Source: Bacteroidota bacterium
Lineage (GTDB): Bacteria > Bacteroidota > Bacteroidia > Chitinophagales > Saprospiraceae
Direction of reading: 5' to 3'
Assembly (NCBI GenBank): GCA_016234735.1
Contig: JACRAN010000270.1
Location: 1-39,234, forward strand
Length of the DNA: 39,234 bases
How positions within the stretch are numbered: position 1 is the first letter of the stretch; each line of letters begins with the position of its first letter. Both the position numbers and the translations under genes were made by a program. Under the pieces are notes generated by a model. The model made no database searches. It saw only the letters and a list, made by a program, of their open reading frames with translations, and was not told where the DNA came from. Below are positions 15,508-23,327 of the stretch, piece by piece.

Positions 15508-16752
15508 ATGAACCGCATTTTCGTCACCGTGCTGTTTTTGCTGGTGAACCTCCTGCCGCTGATGGCACAAAAAAACCTGCTCCGCAAGTTCATGGAATCC
15601 CGCCCAGAAGCGTTCCGGCAACTGCTGGATGCGCCGGAGCAGTACGACATCCAAATCATTTACACTCAAATCGACCGGGACAAAAACAACCTACCGCATT
15701 TCAAACAGCATAGTTTTCAGTTGGACAAAAACAGCTACTTCTACCCGGCCAGCACCGTGAAGATGCCGATGGCGTTTTTGGCATTGGAGAAAATCAACCA
15801 ACTGAAAATCAAGGGTTTGGATAAAAATTCGGCGATGAAAACCGAATCAGCCAGCCCGCCCCAGACTGCCGCCGATGCCGACTCCACCGCTGCCAGCGGC
15901 CTGCCTTCGGTGGCGCACTACGTGAAAAAAATCTTCCTCGTCAGCGACAACGATGCCAGCAACCGGCTCTACGAATTCCTCGGCCAGCAGGCGCTCAACG
16001 AGGCACTTTGGTCGAAGGGCTACAAAAATACCCGCATCACACATCGCCTCGGCATCACGGGTTTCGATGCCGAAGCCAACCGCCACACGAACCCGGTCAG
16101 TTTTTTTGACGGTGAAAAAATGCTGTACTACCCGGGCGAAGTGTACAGCAAGGCCGGCCCCGGTTTTTTCGACCTGAAAAAAACGCTGCGGGGCAAGGGC
16201 TACCTCGACGGCGACTCGCTGGTGAACCAACCGTTCGATTTTTCCGAAAAAAACTACGTGTCGTTGCAGGACTTCCACGACTTGCTGCTGGCCGTTATTT
16301 TCCCAGAGGTGGCACCGTCCGAACATCTTTTCGACCTCACCGCCGACGACTATCGATTCTTGTACCGGGTGATGTCGGAGAAGCCCCTCGAAAGTCAATT
16401 CCCCCGGTATCACGAACCCGACCACTACTGCAAGTTCTTCCTGTTCGGCAACCAAAAAAAGGAGGAACGGATGCCGCCGAACATCCGCATTTTCAACAAA
16501 GTCGGCTGGGCCTACGGCTTCCTGACCGATGTGGCGTACATCGTGGATTTCGAGGCAGGCGTGGAGTTTTTTCTGGCCGCCACCATCCACGTCAACGCGG
16601 ATGGCATTTTCAACGACGACCATTACGAATATGAAACCATTGGCCTGCCGTTTTTCGCCAACCTCGGCCAGGTGGTGTACGATTTTGAGAAAAAACGGAA
16701 GCGGAAATTCAAACCGGATTTGAGCAAATTCGTTGTTGAAGGTTATGACTGA
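15508..16752 (+). CDS. Exported SxxK serine hydrolase, class A beta-lactamase-like
   Basis: A 414-residue protein with a signal peptide (MNRIFVTVLFLLVNLLPLMA, cleavage near residue 20). The three motifs of the penicillin-binding/beta-lactamase fold are visible: Ser82-x-x-Lys85 in PASTVKMP, S146-D147-N148 in LVSDNDASN, and K331-V332-G333 in FNKVGWAYG, where Thr of the usual K-T-G is replaced by Val. At about 414 residues it is longer than ordinary class A beta-lactamases (about 290). It may be a peptidoglycan-related or other periplasmic acyl-hydrolase rather than a resistance enzyme. The Nudix gene starts before its stop, so both are one transcript. The start at 15508 gives a good signal peptide. 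Confidence 0.82.
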   Translation: MNRIFVTVLFLLVNLLPLMAQKNLLRKFMESRPEAFRQLLDAPEQYDIQIIYTQIDRDKNNLPHFKQHSFQLDKNSYFYPASTVKMPMAFLALEKINQLKIKGLDKNSAMKTESASPPQTAADADSTAASGLPSVAHYVKKIFLVSDNDASNRLYEFLGQQALNEALWSKGYKNTRITHRLGITGFDAEANRHTNPVSFFDGEKMLYYPGEVYSKAGPGFFDLKKTLRGKGYLDGDSLVNQPFDFSEKNYVSLQDFHDLLLAVIFPEVAPSEHLFDLTADDYRFLYRVMSEKPLESQFPRYHEPDHYCKFFLFGNQKKEERMPPNIRIFNKVGWAYGFLTDVAYIVDFEAGVEFFLAATIHVNADGIFNDDHYEYETIGLPFFANLGQVVYDFEKKRKRKFKPDLSKFVVEGYD

Positions 16753-17368
16753 ATCGATAATGAAACTTCAAGACCGCCTCCGGCAACCACTGCCGGGCCT
16801 GGAAGCCCACCTGCGGATGGCACACGCTACCCGTCGGTTGTACGGCGGCGCTCCGAACGGGGCCAGGCAGGCGGCGGTTCTGCTGGCACTTTTTTTGAAA
16901 AACGGCGAGGAACATCTCATTTTCATTGAGCGCAACGCCAACGACCGTGACCAGCACGGCGGCCAGATCAGCTTCCCCGGCGGCAAGGCCGAGCCGACCG
17001 ACAGCTCCATGCTCGACACGGCGCTGCGGGAGGCCGAGGAGGAGGTGGGCATTTTGAAAAAAGACGTGAAAATACTGGGCGGCCTGACTGACCTCTACAT
17101 TCCGGTGAGCAATTTCCAGGTGCATCCGTTCGTCGGCTATCTCGACCGTCCGCCTGAATTCTCGCTCCAGGCCGAGGAGGTGAACGAGGTGCTGGAATTT
17201 CCGCTCTCACATTTTGAAAACCCGGACCACCGGCGGGTCACCAACATCCGCATCAATTCACAACTCACGCTGAAAAACGTACCCTGCTTCGACCTGAGAG
17301 GCCGGGTACTTTGGGGCGCTACGGCCATGATTCTCAGCGAGTTGATGGAAATAATGCGGGGGGCTTGA
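16745..17368 (+). CDS. CoA-type Nudix hydrolase
   Basis: A 207-residue Nudix pyrophosphohydrolase. The family box is seen at about residues 72-103 (GGQISFPGGKAEPTDSS then TALREAEEEVGI), with the metal-binding glutamates in REAEEEVG. The LIFIERNANDRDQHGGQISF stretch just before it matches the extended motif of CoA pyrophosphatases (NudL/PCD1 type), which cleave CoA to phosphopantetheine and 3',5'-ADP. The ATG at 16745 has AAGG two bases upstream and overlaps the previous gene by 8 bases; an ATG at 16760 is an alternative. Translational coupling to the serine hydrolase is likely. Confidence 0.88.
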   Translation: MTESIMKLQDRLRQPLPGLEAHLRMAHATRRLYGGAPNGARQAAVLLALFLKNGEEHLIFIERNANDRDQHGGQISFPGGKAEPTDSSMLDTALREAEEEVGILKKDVKILGGLTDLYIPVSNFQVHPFVGYLDRPPEFSLQAEEVNEVLEFPLSHFENPDHRRVTNIRINSQLTLKNVPCFDLRGRVLWGATAMILSELMEIMRGA

Positions 17369-17543
17369 AGCGTTTTATCGATGTTTTTCTACAAAACATC
17401 CGTTGATCGTGCCGTTCCCGCTATTTTCCTCCAAAACCACAGAACAGGATGGGACTTTTTTCGGTTGTTTACGTCAGAAAAATGCTCGAAAGATATTTCA
17501 AACAGAAGCGGGCGCTGCAATTCTCAAAATCAGAAATTCCGAC

Positions 17544-18005
17544 ATGACATACCGCAAGACTTCCAGTTTCAGAATAGATTCCATCACGGGTGCTTTGATA
17601 CTCGTCGCCTTCCTCGTGGCGATGTTTTTTGTCGTCAAATATTCGCTCATCGTCCTCTCGTGGGTGGCCCCGCTGCTGCTGATAGCAGCGCTCATCATCG
17701 ACCGCTCGGTAGTCATCAACTACGTCAAGTGGATTTTCAGTACGCTGAAATCCAACCCGCTGCTCGGCATTGGCGCTATCATTTTTACCATTTTGGGCTA
17801 CATGGTCGTTTTCCCGTTCCTGTTTGCCAAGGCATTGTTCAAAAAGAAAATCAAAGCTGCCCACCAGCGTTTTGAGCAGGAAAAACAGGGCGAACTGATT
17901 GATTTTGAGGAGATTGAGAGCAAACCGGCCAAGGGCAAGCCACTTGAATTGCCCCAATTGAAAAAGCAGGAGCGCAAAAGCGAGTACGACCAGATGTTTG
18001 AATGA
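17544..18005 (+). CDS. Small membrane protein of unknown function
   Basis: A 153-residue protein with two to three transmembrane segments (about residues 14-32 ITGALILVAFLVAMFFVVKY, 38-52 LSWVAPLLLIAALI, and 77-98 GIGAIIFTILGYMVVFPFLF). A basic and acidic cytoplasmic tail follows, rich in Lys and Glu and ending KSEYDQMFE. The start is the ATG at 17544; the open frame reaches back to 17403, but that part lacks coding character. No family is recognised. It lies 175 bases after the Nudix gene, in a spacer where only a short GATGTTTT/AAAACATC hairpin (17380-17400) is seen. Confidence 0.6.
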   Translation: MTYRKTSSFRIDSITGALILVAFLVAMFFVVKYSLIVLSWVAPLLLIAALIIDRSVVINYVKWIFSTLKSNPLLGIGAIIFTILGYMVVFPFLFAKALFKKKIKAAHQRFEQEKQGELIDFEEIESKPAKGKPLELPQLKKQERKSEYDQMFE

Positions 18006-18061
18006 GGAACGACAAATGATTTGTCCAGTCGAAATTAACCATTCACCATTACCGTTCAAGG

Positions 18062-18886
18062 TTACTCCCCGATAGTTCCCAACTCAATTCCGTCGGAGTA
18101 GGCGATGTGGATGCCGTGCGCGTTGAAGGCCGCTTTTACCGCCCGGTGTACTTCAAAAATGCCGTCCCAGTAGTCGTCCGGCAGCACGTATGGGCGCACG
18201 GCCAGCGAGATGTTGTGGCTGTCGAAACGCTCAATGCCTACCTCCGGGGCAGGGTTTTCCAGCACGAGCGGGATTCCCTTCAACGCTTCGAGCACGATTT
18301 CTTTTATCTTCGGAAAACTCTCCTCGTAGGGCATCGTCACGTTCAGTTCGATGCGGATGGTGCCTTTGGCCGAGTAGTTGGTGATGGTGCCTTCGATGAC
18401 TTTGCCGTTGGGAACGATGAGGGTTTTCAGGCCCGGCGTGACGAGGATGGTATTGAAAATATGAATCTGCTCCACCTTGCCAAACTTGCCGTTCAATTCC
18501 ACGATGTCGCCGGTCTTGTAGGTTTTGAACACCATGATGATGATGCCTGCGGCAAAATTGCTCAGGCTGCCTTGCAAGGCCAGCCCCACTGCAAAGCCCG
18601 CCGCCGCCAGGATGCCCACAATCGAGGTGGTTTCGATTCCGACGATGCCTGCCGCCGCCAGCACCACCACGATTTTCAGGGTGATGTTTAAAAACGAAAC
18701 CAGAAACGGGGTGACTTCCTTGCTGAAATTCGCCCGTTCGAGCGAGAGGACGGCCAGAGCAGCCACTTTTTTGACCAGCCAAAAACCAATTACCAGGATG
18801 AGGATGGCCCCTGCAACTTTGGGCGCGAAGGTCACGGCAAAATCAACTGCTTTGAACCAGTAGCCGGAGAGTTGTTGTTCGTTCAT
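18062..18886 (-). CDS. Small-conductance mechanosensitive channel, MscS family
   Basis: A 274-residue inner-membrane channel that opens under membrane tension and releases solutes on osmotic downshock. Three transmembrane helices are visible (about 22-42, 62-82 and 87-120). The third carries the pore-lining pattern GILAAAGFAVGLALQGSLSN followed by FAAGIIIMVFK, then the beta domain (YKTGDIVELNGKFGKVEQI) and the alpha/beta C-terminal domain. Length is close to E. coli MscS (286). The start at 18886 is preferred over one at 18916, because the extra ten residues would overlap the terminator of the upstream gene on the same strand. Confidence 0.92.
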   Translation of the reverse strand: MNEQQLSGYWFKAVDFAVTFAPKVAGAILILVIGFWLVKKVAALAVLSLERANFSKEVTPFLVSFLNITLKIVVVLAAAGIVGIETTSIVGILAAAGFAVGLALQGSLSNFAAGIIIMVFKTYKTGDIVELNGKFGKVEQIHIFNTILVTPGLKTLIVPNGKVIEGTITNYSAKGTIRIELNVTMPYEESFPKIKEIVLEALKGIPLVLENPAPEVGIERFDSHNISLAVRPYVLPDDYWDGIFEVHRAVKAAFNAHGIHIAYSDGIELGTIGE

Positions 18887-18916
18887 TGCTTTTCGTTCGT
18901 TTTTTTCAAAAAACAA

Positions 18917-18943
18917 AGGCTCTTTCCAGCAAGGAAAGAGCCT
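18917..18943 (-). terminator. Rho-independent terminator of the outer-membrane barrel gene
   Basis: An 11-base perfect stem (AGGCTCTTTCC with its complement) and a 5-base loop are followed on the reverse strand by TTTGTTTTTTG. It lies just after the stop of the gene at 18965 and before the MscS start, separating the two transcripts. Confidence 0.88.
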
Positions 18944-18964
18944 ATGGCGGATGATTTTTAATCG

Positions 18965-19663
18965 CTAAAACATCACGCCGAGGTGCAGCACGAGGGTACT
19001 GATGGTGGCCTTGGCATTAGCTTCGCTGTAATTATGCGTGACATCTGTGAACAGCCGCTGATAGCTGACCCCGCCAATGAGGGCCGTGGTTTCGCTCACG
19101 CTGTATTCCACGCCCGCACCGAGGGCCCACGAAAGGGCCAATGGGTTCACTTCTTTTTTGATGTCGATTTTATCTTCCTTGATGCTGCCGCTTTCTATTG
19201 TGCCCCTGGCTTGCGACTTGAAGCCGAGCGTGATGATGGGCAACTCGGCGTAGTAGCGCAGGTAGCCGATTTCATTCGTGCGGAATTTCAGGCCGAACGG
19301 GATTTCCACGTACTGCAAATTGTAGCGAAGGTCGGTGCCTGGGGGGAACCCTCCTTGGAAGGGTGAGGGTATTTCCGAACGCTGCCAGGCATTGATGGGA
19401 AAATCGTGAAGCAACTGCCCACCACTGTTGAAAGCGAAGCCGAGGCCGATGATGAAAGCGTAGTTTTCACGAAAAAAAATCTCGCCCCGTGCGCCGAGTT
19501 TCAGGCCGAGGTTCGTACCGTTGTTGTTGATTTGATTATCGTCGGTGGTCATCCAGGAGACGGCCGGGCTTACCTGAAAACCCAAGCGCAGGTCGCTTTC
19601 CTGAGCGGTGCTTGCCCCGCTGAGGAGCGCAAAAAAGGCGGCAATTGCAACAATTTTTTTCAT
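18965..19663 (-). CDS. Outer-membrane beta-barrel protein (PorT-like family)
   Basis: A 232-residue protein with a signal peptide (MKKIVAIAAFFALLSGASTA, cleavage before QE). The mature part alternates hydrophobic residues as in an eight-stranded barrel and ends in HLGVMF with a C-terminal Phe, the usual signal for BAM-dependent insertion. Phrases such as GLKLGARGEIFFRENYAFIIG, NLQYVEIPFGLKFRTNEIGY and SWALGAGVEYSVSETTALI fit the OMP_b-brl_2 (PorT-like) family common in Bacteroidota. The function is unknown; these are often small structural or transport-associated barrels. A strong terminator follows. The upstream spacer with palindromes separates it from the divergent gldB. Confidence 0.85.
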   Translation of the reverse strand: MKKIVAIAAFFALLSGASTAQESDLRLGFQVSPAVSWMTTDDNQINNNGTNLGLKLGARGEIFFRENYAFIIGLGFAFNSGGQLLHDFPINAWQRSEIPSPFQGGFPPGTDLRYNLQYVEIPFGLKFRTNEIGYLRYYAELPIITLGFKSQARGTIESGSIKEDKIDIKKEVNPLALSWALGAGVEYSVSETTALIGGVSYQRLFTDVTHNYSEANAKATISTLVLHLGVMF

Positions 19664-19694
19664 CTAAATTTGTTTTTGGTTATCCTGAAATTGC

Positions 19695-19787
19695 TTCACT
19701 GATGCTATGGTTTCATGGCTTCATTGTTTCATGGTCAGGCAGCAATGAAACAATGCAACAGTGAATCAATTCAACTATGAAACAATG
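19695..19787. repeat. Palindromic word repeat upstream of gldB
   Basis: CATTGTTTCAT (19722-19732) is the exact inverse of ATGAAACAATG at 19745-19755, and a further direct copy lies at 19777-19787. An outer pair TTCACTG (19695-19701) and CAGTGAA (19759-19765) extends the dyad. The third copy contains the ATG start of gldB, so the repeat reaches into the coding region. Confidence 0.65.
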
Positions 19788-20828
19788 AACGTACGAAATG
19801 GTCTTTATCTTCACTTCGCAATATTTCTGTGCGTCAGTGCCTGTGAGTGCGGCAAAGGTAAAGATATTCCAGATGTTTCCGGTATCCCCGTCCAGGTGGA
19901 AATCAAGCGCTTCGAGCAGGATTTGTTTGCCCTCGACTCCAACAACATCGAAGCCGGGCTGGCGCAATTGGAAGCAAAGTACCCCGAATTCGCACCGATT
20001 TTTTTCGGGCAAATCCTCGGCTCCACCGACTCGACCATTGCCCCGGAGGGGCACCACGAGTACGTCCGGGGCTTCGTCACGCACCCCGCCGTTCGGAAAT
20101 TGTACGACACCTGCCAGGTCGTTTTCCCCGATGTGGCAGCGTTGCAGCGGGACTTCGAGCAGGCATTCCGCTTTTTCAAATACTACTTCCCGACGCAGCC
20201 GCTGTCCGGCGAGGTAGTGACTTACGTGTCGGAGTACACGGTCGGCGGCTTTCTTTTTGGCGAAAATTCCATCGGGGCCGGGCTTGATTTTTACCTCGGC
20301 GAAGGCTATCCGTACTTGCAGTACAACCCCTCCAACGCCAATTTTTCGCAGTACCTCGTCCGCACGTTCAACAAAGACCATCTCGTGGCCAAATCCATGC
20401 GGATGCTCGTGCAGGACATCCTTGGACAACCAAAAGGCAGCCGCATGATTGACCACATGATCCACAACGGCAAGGAACTCTACCTCCTCGACCGCCTGCT
20501 GCCGTACGCTTCCGACAGCGTACGGTTGGAGTTCACCCAAAAACAGGTGGACTGGTGCAACGACAACGAGGCGAACATCTGGGCGTATTTTCTTTCTGAA
20601 AAACTGCTCTACTCCACCGACTGGAATGTGTTCCGCAAGTTCGTTGAGCACAGCCCCAACTCGCCCGGAATGCCGGAAGAAGCGCCGGGCCGCACCGCCA
20701 ACTGGCTCGGCTGGCAAATCGTCAAAGCCTTCATGGAAAAAAATCCCGGCACCTCGACGGAGCAATTGGTGGCACTCACCGATGCTCAGTTCATCCTGGA
20801 CAAATCGAAGTACAAGCCGAGGAAATGA
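19785..20828 (+). CDS. gldB: Gliding motility lipoprotein GldB
   Basis: A 347-residue lipoprotein. The signal peptide MNVRNGLYLHFAIFLCVSAC ends in the lipobox VSAC, so the Cys is expected to be lipidated and anchored in the envelope. The family is recognisable along its whole length: the start of the mature domain (VQVEIKRFEQDLF), the ELYLLDRLLPYASDS region, the WCNDNEANIWAYFLSEKLLY stretch and the end GRTANWLGWQIVKAFMEKNP...KSKYKPRK. GldB is required for gliding in Flavobacterium johnsoniae but also occurs in non-gliding members. The ATG at 19785 is chosen over a GTG at 19761, which would lie in a palindrome and weaken the signal peptide. gldC, often next to it, is not present here. Confidence 0.93.
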   Translation: MNVRNGLYLHFAIFLCVSACECGKGKDIPDVSGIPVQVEIKRFEQDLFALDSNNIEAGLAQLEAKYPEFAPIFFGQILGSTDSTIAPEGHHEYVRGFVTHPAVRKLYDTCQVVFPDVAALQRDFEQAFRFFKYYFPTQPLSGEVVTYVSEYTVGGFLFGENSIGAGLDFYLGEGYPYLQYNPSNANFSQYLVRTFNKDHLVAKSMRMLVQDILGQPKGSRMIDHMIHNGKELYLLDRLLPYASDSVRLEFTQKQVDWCNDNEANIWAYFLSEKLLYSTDWNVFRKFVEHSPNSPGMPEEAPGRTANWLGWQIVKAFMEKNPGTSTEQLVALTDAQFILDKSKYKPRK

Positions 20829-20894
20829 TAGTTTTGAGTTATGAGTTTTGAGTTAGTGAGTCAAGGGAACTCGCCTAACTCAATAACTTTTCCA
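20829..20894. repeat. AGTT-word palindrome between convergent gldB and redoxin genes
   Basis: The spacer is built from GAGTT words (AGTTTTGAGTTATGAGTT...) and contains GAGTTAG, then an 18-base centre, then CTAACTC, so it can fold back on itself. It fills the space between two convergent genes and extends a few bases into the end of the redoxin gene. It may act as a bidirectional transcription end or belong to a family of mobile intergenic repeats. Confidence 0.55.
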
Positions 20895-21440
20895 CTTGAT
20901 ATTGCACCCGGCGCTGGGGTACTGCCGCGCTTCGGGTTTCCGGCCAGTCAGCACGGCATCGAGAGCGGCCCGGAGGTCCCTTCCGGTGAGCGGGGTGCCG
21001 GAGTTGGGGCGGGAGTCGTCGAGGCGGCCCCGGTAGGTCAGGTTGAGTTTTTCATCAAAAACATAAAAATCGGGGGTACAGGCGGCATCGTAGGCACGGG
21101 CCGTTGCCTGTGTTTCGTCGTAGAGGTAGGGGAACGGGTAGCCCAGTTTTTCCGCCACTTCCTTCATTTTGCCGGGGGCATCGGCGGGGTATTTTTCGGC
21201 ATCGTTGGAACTGATGGCCACGAATCCCACGCCCTTCGGCAGGTAGTCGTTGGCCAGCCGCACAATTTCCAGGTTGACGTGGATGACGAAGGGGCAGTGG
21301 TTGCAAATGAACATGACGACCGTGGCTGCCTTGCCTGTCGTTTCTTTCAGGCTGAAAATTTTACCCGAAACGGTGTCGGGCAGTGAAAAATCAGGGGCCG
21401 CCGTGCCGAGCGGCAGCATGTTGGATTCGGTTAACGCCAT
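20880..21440 (-). CDS. Thioredoxin-fold redoxin (AhpC/TSA-like) family protein
   Basis: A 186-residue protein with a peroxiredoxin/thioredoxin-like fold. The sequence APDFSLPDTVSGKIFSL leads to VVMFICNHCPFVIHV, where C46 and C49 form a C-x-x-C redox pair within CNHCP. Further signatures are GVGFVAISSNDAEKYP and YDETQATARAYDAACTPDFY (cis-Pro region). Proteins of this group reduce disulfides or peroxides in the cytoplasm; the exact substrate is unknown. No signal peptide is seen. It is convergent with gldB and is in the same direction as, but downstream of, the OmpA-type gene, with a 39-base spacer of TTGATTGTT-like words. Confidence 0.85.
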   Translation of the reverse strand: MALTESNMLPLGTAAPDFSLPDTVSGKIFSLKETTGKAATVVMFICNHCPFVIHVNLEIVRLANDYLPKGVGFVAISSNDAEKYPADAPGKMKEVAEKLGYPFPYLYDETQATARAYDAACTPDFYVFDEKLNLTYRGRLDDSRPNSGTPLTGRDLRAALDAVLTGRKPEARQYPSAGCNIKWKSY

Positions 21441-21479
21441 TACTTGATTGTTAAATTGTTGGATTGTTGAGTGCCTTGT

Positions 21480-22592
21480 TCACTCCGTCTGCATAACGAT
21501 GAACTCCACCCGGCGGTTCAATTGGCGGCCCTGTGGGGTGTTGTTCGTGGCGACGGGTTGGGCACTGCCGCAGCCTTTGAAGCGGGTGCGGGAAGCATGG
21601 ATGCCATTGCCGGTGAGGTACTCGGCGACTGCCCTTGCCCGTTTTTCTGACAGCGTTTGGTTGTATTCGTCTTCGCCAATGCTGTCCGTGTGGCCGCAAA
21701 CTTCGATGGCCAACTGCGGGTTTTCCCGCATGAGTTTCAACAGTTTTTTCAACTCGACGAAAGAGCGGGGCATCAGTTCGCACTTGTCGTGCTCGAAGTA
21801 AATGTCACGCAGCGGCACGGCTTTGCCGGGTTCCAGTTTTGCCTTCGTGAGGTCGTCTTCGGGCACCGGTATGGGCAGGATGGGCGGGATTTTTTTTACC
21901 AGCACATCTTCGATGTAGTAGTAGCCGAAGGGCAGGCTGCCCTCGTCGGCGGGTTTGGTCAGGGTGGTGCTGTCCGGCGAAAAATTGCCGATGACGAGGT
22001 ACTCGGCCTCCGTGTCGGCGTTGAACCTGCCCGACACCTTGAGCCATTTGCCGTTTTTCCCTTCCAGCACATCGTCGGCCTTCACTTGCGGACTGAAATT
22101 CAGGAGGCCGTCGGTGATTTCCTCCGTTTTTTCCCTTGAAAAATAAAAGCCGAGGTTGTTTGTGCGCAGCGATTTTGGCAGATGGCTGACCCACATTTCG
22201 GCGAGGTAGCTTTGGCCCAGCACGAGCGGTTCGCTCAACTGGATTTGAATGTACTCCCGGCAGTGCGGTTTGCCCTGCCCGCACCCGTACACCGTGATGC
22301 CCGACATGGAGAGGCCCGTGTGGGGCTGTTGTTTGCCAAAGCCCTTCTCCTCCCAGTGAGCGGGTACCCTGACTTTTGGGCCGAAAACATCGGGCGAGGC
22401 GTTGGTGGCCGACGACCAATACTTCATCACGGTGGTGTAATGTTCGCCTTTGTAAAACCAGCCGATGGGCGGGGAGGCGTACAATTCAAAACTTGGGTTG
22501 GGAATAATATTTTCAGGCTCGCCTTCCGGCGGGTTCTGCGCAGCGAGGAGTTGGCAGCAAAGCAGCAATGTCAGAATGTAGATGAGTTTCAT
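21480..22592 (-). CDS. OmpA-family outer-membrane lipoprotein-like protein with N-terminal carbohydrate-binding-like domain
   Basis: A 370-residue exported protein. The signal peptide is MKLIYILTLLLCCQLLAAQ, with a likely signal peptidase I site after AAQ. Residues 25-240 resemble a beta-sandwich domain (NIIPNPSFELYASPPIGWF start, common in carbohydrate-binding or jelly-roll domains). The C-terminal 110 residues form an OmpA peptidoglycan-binding domain: DIYFEHDKCELMPRSF, LAIEVCGHTDSIGEDEYNQ and TLSEKRARAVAEYL followed by QLNRRVEFIV. It probably tethers the outer membrane to peptidoglycan. The start at 22592 is chosen because the open frame upstream (to 22658) runs through the palindromic spacer. 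It precedes the redoxin gene by 39 bases. Confidence 0.87.
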   Translation of the reverse strand: MKLIYILTLLLCCQLLAAQNPPEGEPENIIPNPSFELYASPPIGWFYKGEHYTTVMKYWSSATNASPDVFGPKVRVPAHWEEKGFGKQQPHTGLSMSGITVYGCGQGKPHCREYIQIQLSEPLVLGQSYLAEMWVSHLPKSLRTNNLGFYFSREKTEEITDGLLNFSPQVKADDVLEGKNGKWLKVSGRFNADTEAEYLVIGNFSPDSTTLTKPADEGSLPFGYYYIEDVLVKKIPPILPIPVPEDDLTKAKLEPGKAVPLRDIYFEHDKCELMPRSFVELKKLLKLMRENPQLAIEVCGHTDSIGEDEYNQTLSEKRARAVAEYLTGNGIHASRTRFKGCGSAQPVATNNTPQGRQLNRRVEFIVMQTE

Positions 22593-22607
22593 GCCACCGG
22601 GGTGTTG

Positions 22608-22672
22608 GAGGTTTGAGTTGTTGGGTTTCGAGTTAGTGGGCGCAATTGGCCGTCTCAAAATCTAATAACTCC
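22608..22672. repeat. Palindromic GAGTTAGTG-type spacer
   Basis: TTTGAGTTGTTGGGTTTCGAGTTAGTG is followed by GCGCAATTGGCC and then by an imperfect inverse ending in TCTAATAACTC. The arrangement parallels the spacer at 20829-20894, with the shared word GAGTTAGTG. It lies between the OmpA-type gene and the DUF4112 gene. Confidence 0.45.
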
Positions 22673-22720
22673 TTCGCACACCTGTGTAGTTTCTATCGGG
22701 TTGTTTTTAAAAAACGGCAC

Positions 22721-23188
22721 TCAGGAAAATATCCACTGAAACATTTTCCAGCCCACAAATACAATGAAAACAGACATCAAAAGTAACGAAAAACCCACAG
22801 CTAAAACAACCGGCCAGGCACTTCCTGTGTGTTTTCCTTCGTGGTAATGTTCTTTCAGCAGGCGGTAGTTGCGGCGGTTGGCTTTGAAGCCTAGGTCGAA
22901 GAGGTCGCCCAGCACCGGGACGCTGCCCACGAGGGCATCGAGCAGGATGTTCCCCAGCATTTTCACCAACACCATGCCGCTGGCCCCGTGCCGGGCCATG
23001 GAGATGACGAGCAGCCCCGAAAACCCAAACATGACCACATCGCCTGCGTAGGGTACCAGCCCGACGAGGAAGTCCAGCCCGAAGCGGATGTTGGTGCCGG
23101 GTATGCGGAAGCGGCTGTCCAGCAGGTCGGTGAGGGTGTCGAGGTACTTGAACTCGACGGGAGCGGGTTGCGGCAGTGTGCTTTTCAT
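22721..23188 (-). CDS. DUF4112-family membrane protein
   Basis: A 155-residue protein of the DUF4112 family, with unknown function. Diagnostic phrases are LTDLLDSRFRIPGTNIRFGL, DFLVGLVPYAGDVVMFGFS and GNILLDALVGSVPVLGDLFD followed by FKANRRNYRLLKEH. The family contains amphipathic or membrane-embedded segments; a clear transmembrane helix is seen at the C-terminus (VVLAVGFSLLLMSVFIVFVG). The start at 23188 is preferred to an extension to 23305, because the latter lies in the divergent promoter region of rpsA. Its role in the membrane is not known. Confidence 0.85.
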   Translation of the reverse strand: MKSTLPQPAPVEFKYLDTLTDLLDSRFRIPGTNIRFGLDFLVGLVPYAGDVVMFGFSGLLVISMARHGASGMVLVKMLGNILLDALVGSVPVLGDLFDLGFKANRRNYRLLKEHYHEGKHTGSAWPVVLAVGFSLLLMSVFIVFVGWKMFQWIFS

Positions 23189-23291
23189 TTTTCGCTTCAA
23201 TTTTATTTTGCAAAAATGGGCAGGTTGCAACGGTACAGAAAAAAAATGAAGCTTCAAAGTTTTTAAAATCAAAGAAAACCCGCCACCAGCT

Positions 23292-23321
23292 TTGTTTCCC
23301 GGCACGAAGTTTTTACTTTTG
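23292..23321 (+). promoter_or_regulatory. Promoter of rpsA (TTG-N19-TACTTTTG)
   Basis: TTG at 23292-23294 and TACTTTTG at 23314-23321 have the exact 19-base Bacteroidota spacing. The predicted start is near 23328 and leaves a leader of about 150 bases before the S1 start codon. Confidence 0.85.
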
Positions 23322-23327
23322 CGCCGC

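Noticed and set aside
15508-16752. Calling the serine hydrolase a beta-lactamase resistance gene
   Set aside because: The third motif is K-V-G, the protein is much longer than class A enzymes and the context does not suggest resistance.
19761-19784. GTG start for gldB giving eight extra residues
   Set aside because: The extension lies in a palindromic repeat and would put extra residues before the lipoprotein signal peptide; the ATG at 19785 gives a normal one.
23189-23305. N-terminal extension of the DUF4112 protein
   Set aside because: It would overlap the rpsA promoter and shows no conserved sequence; the family start fits the ATG at 23188.
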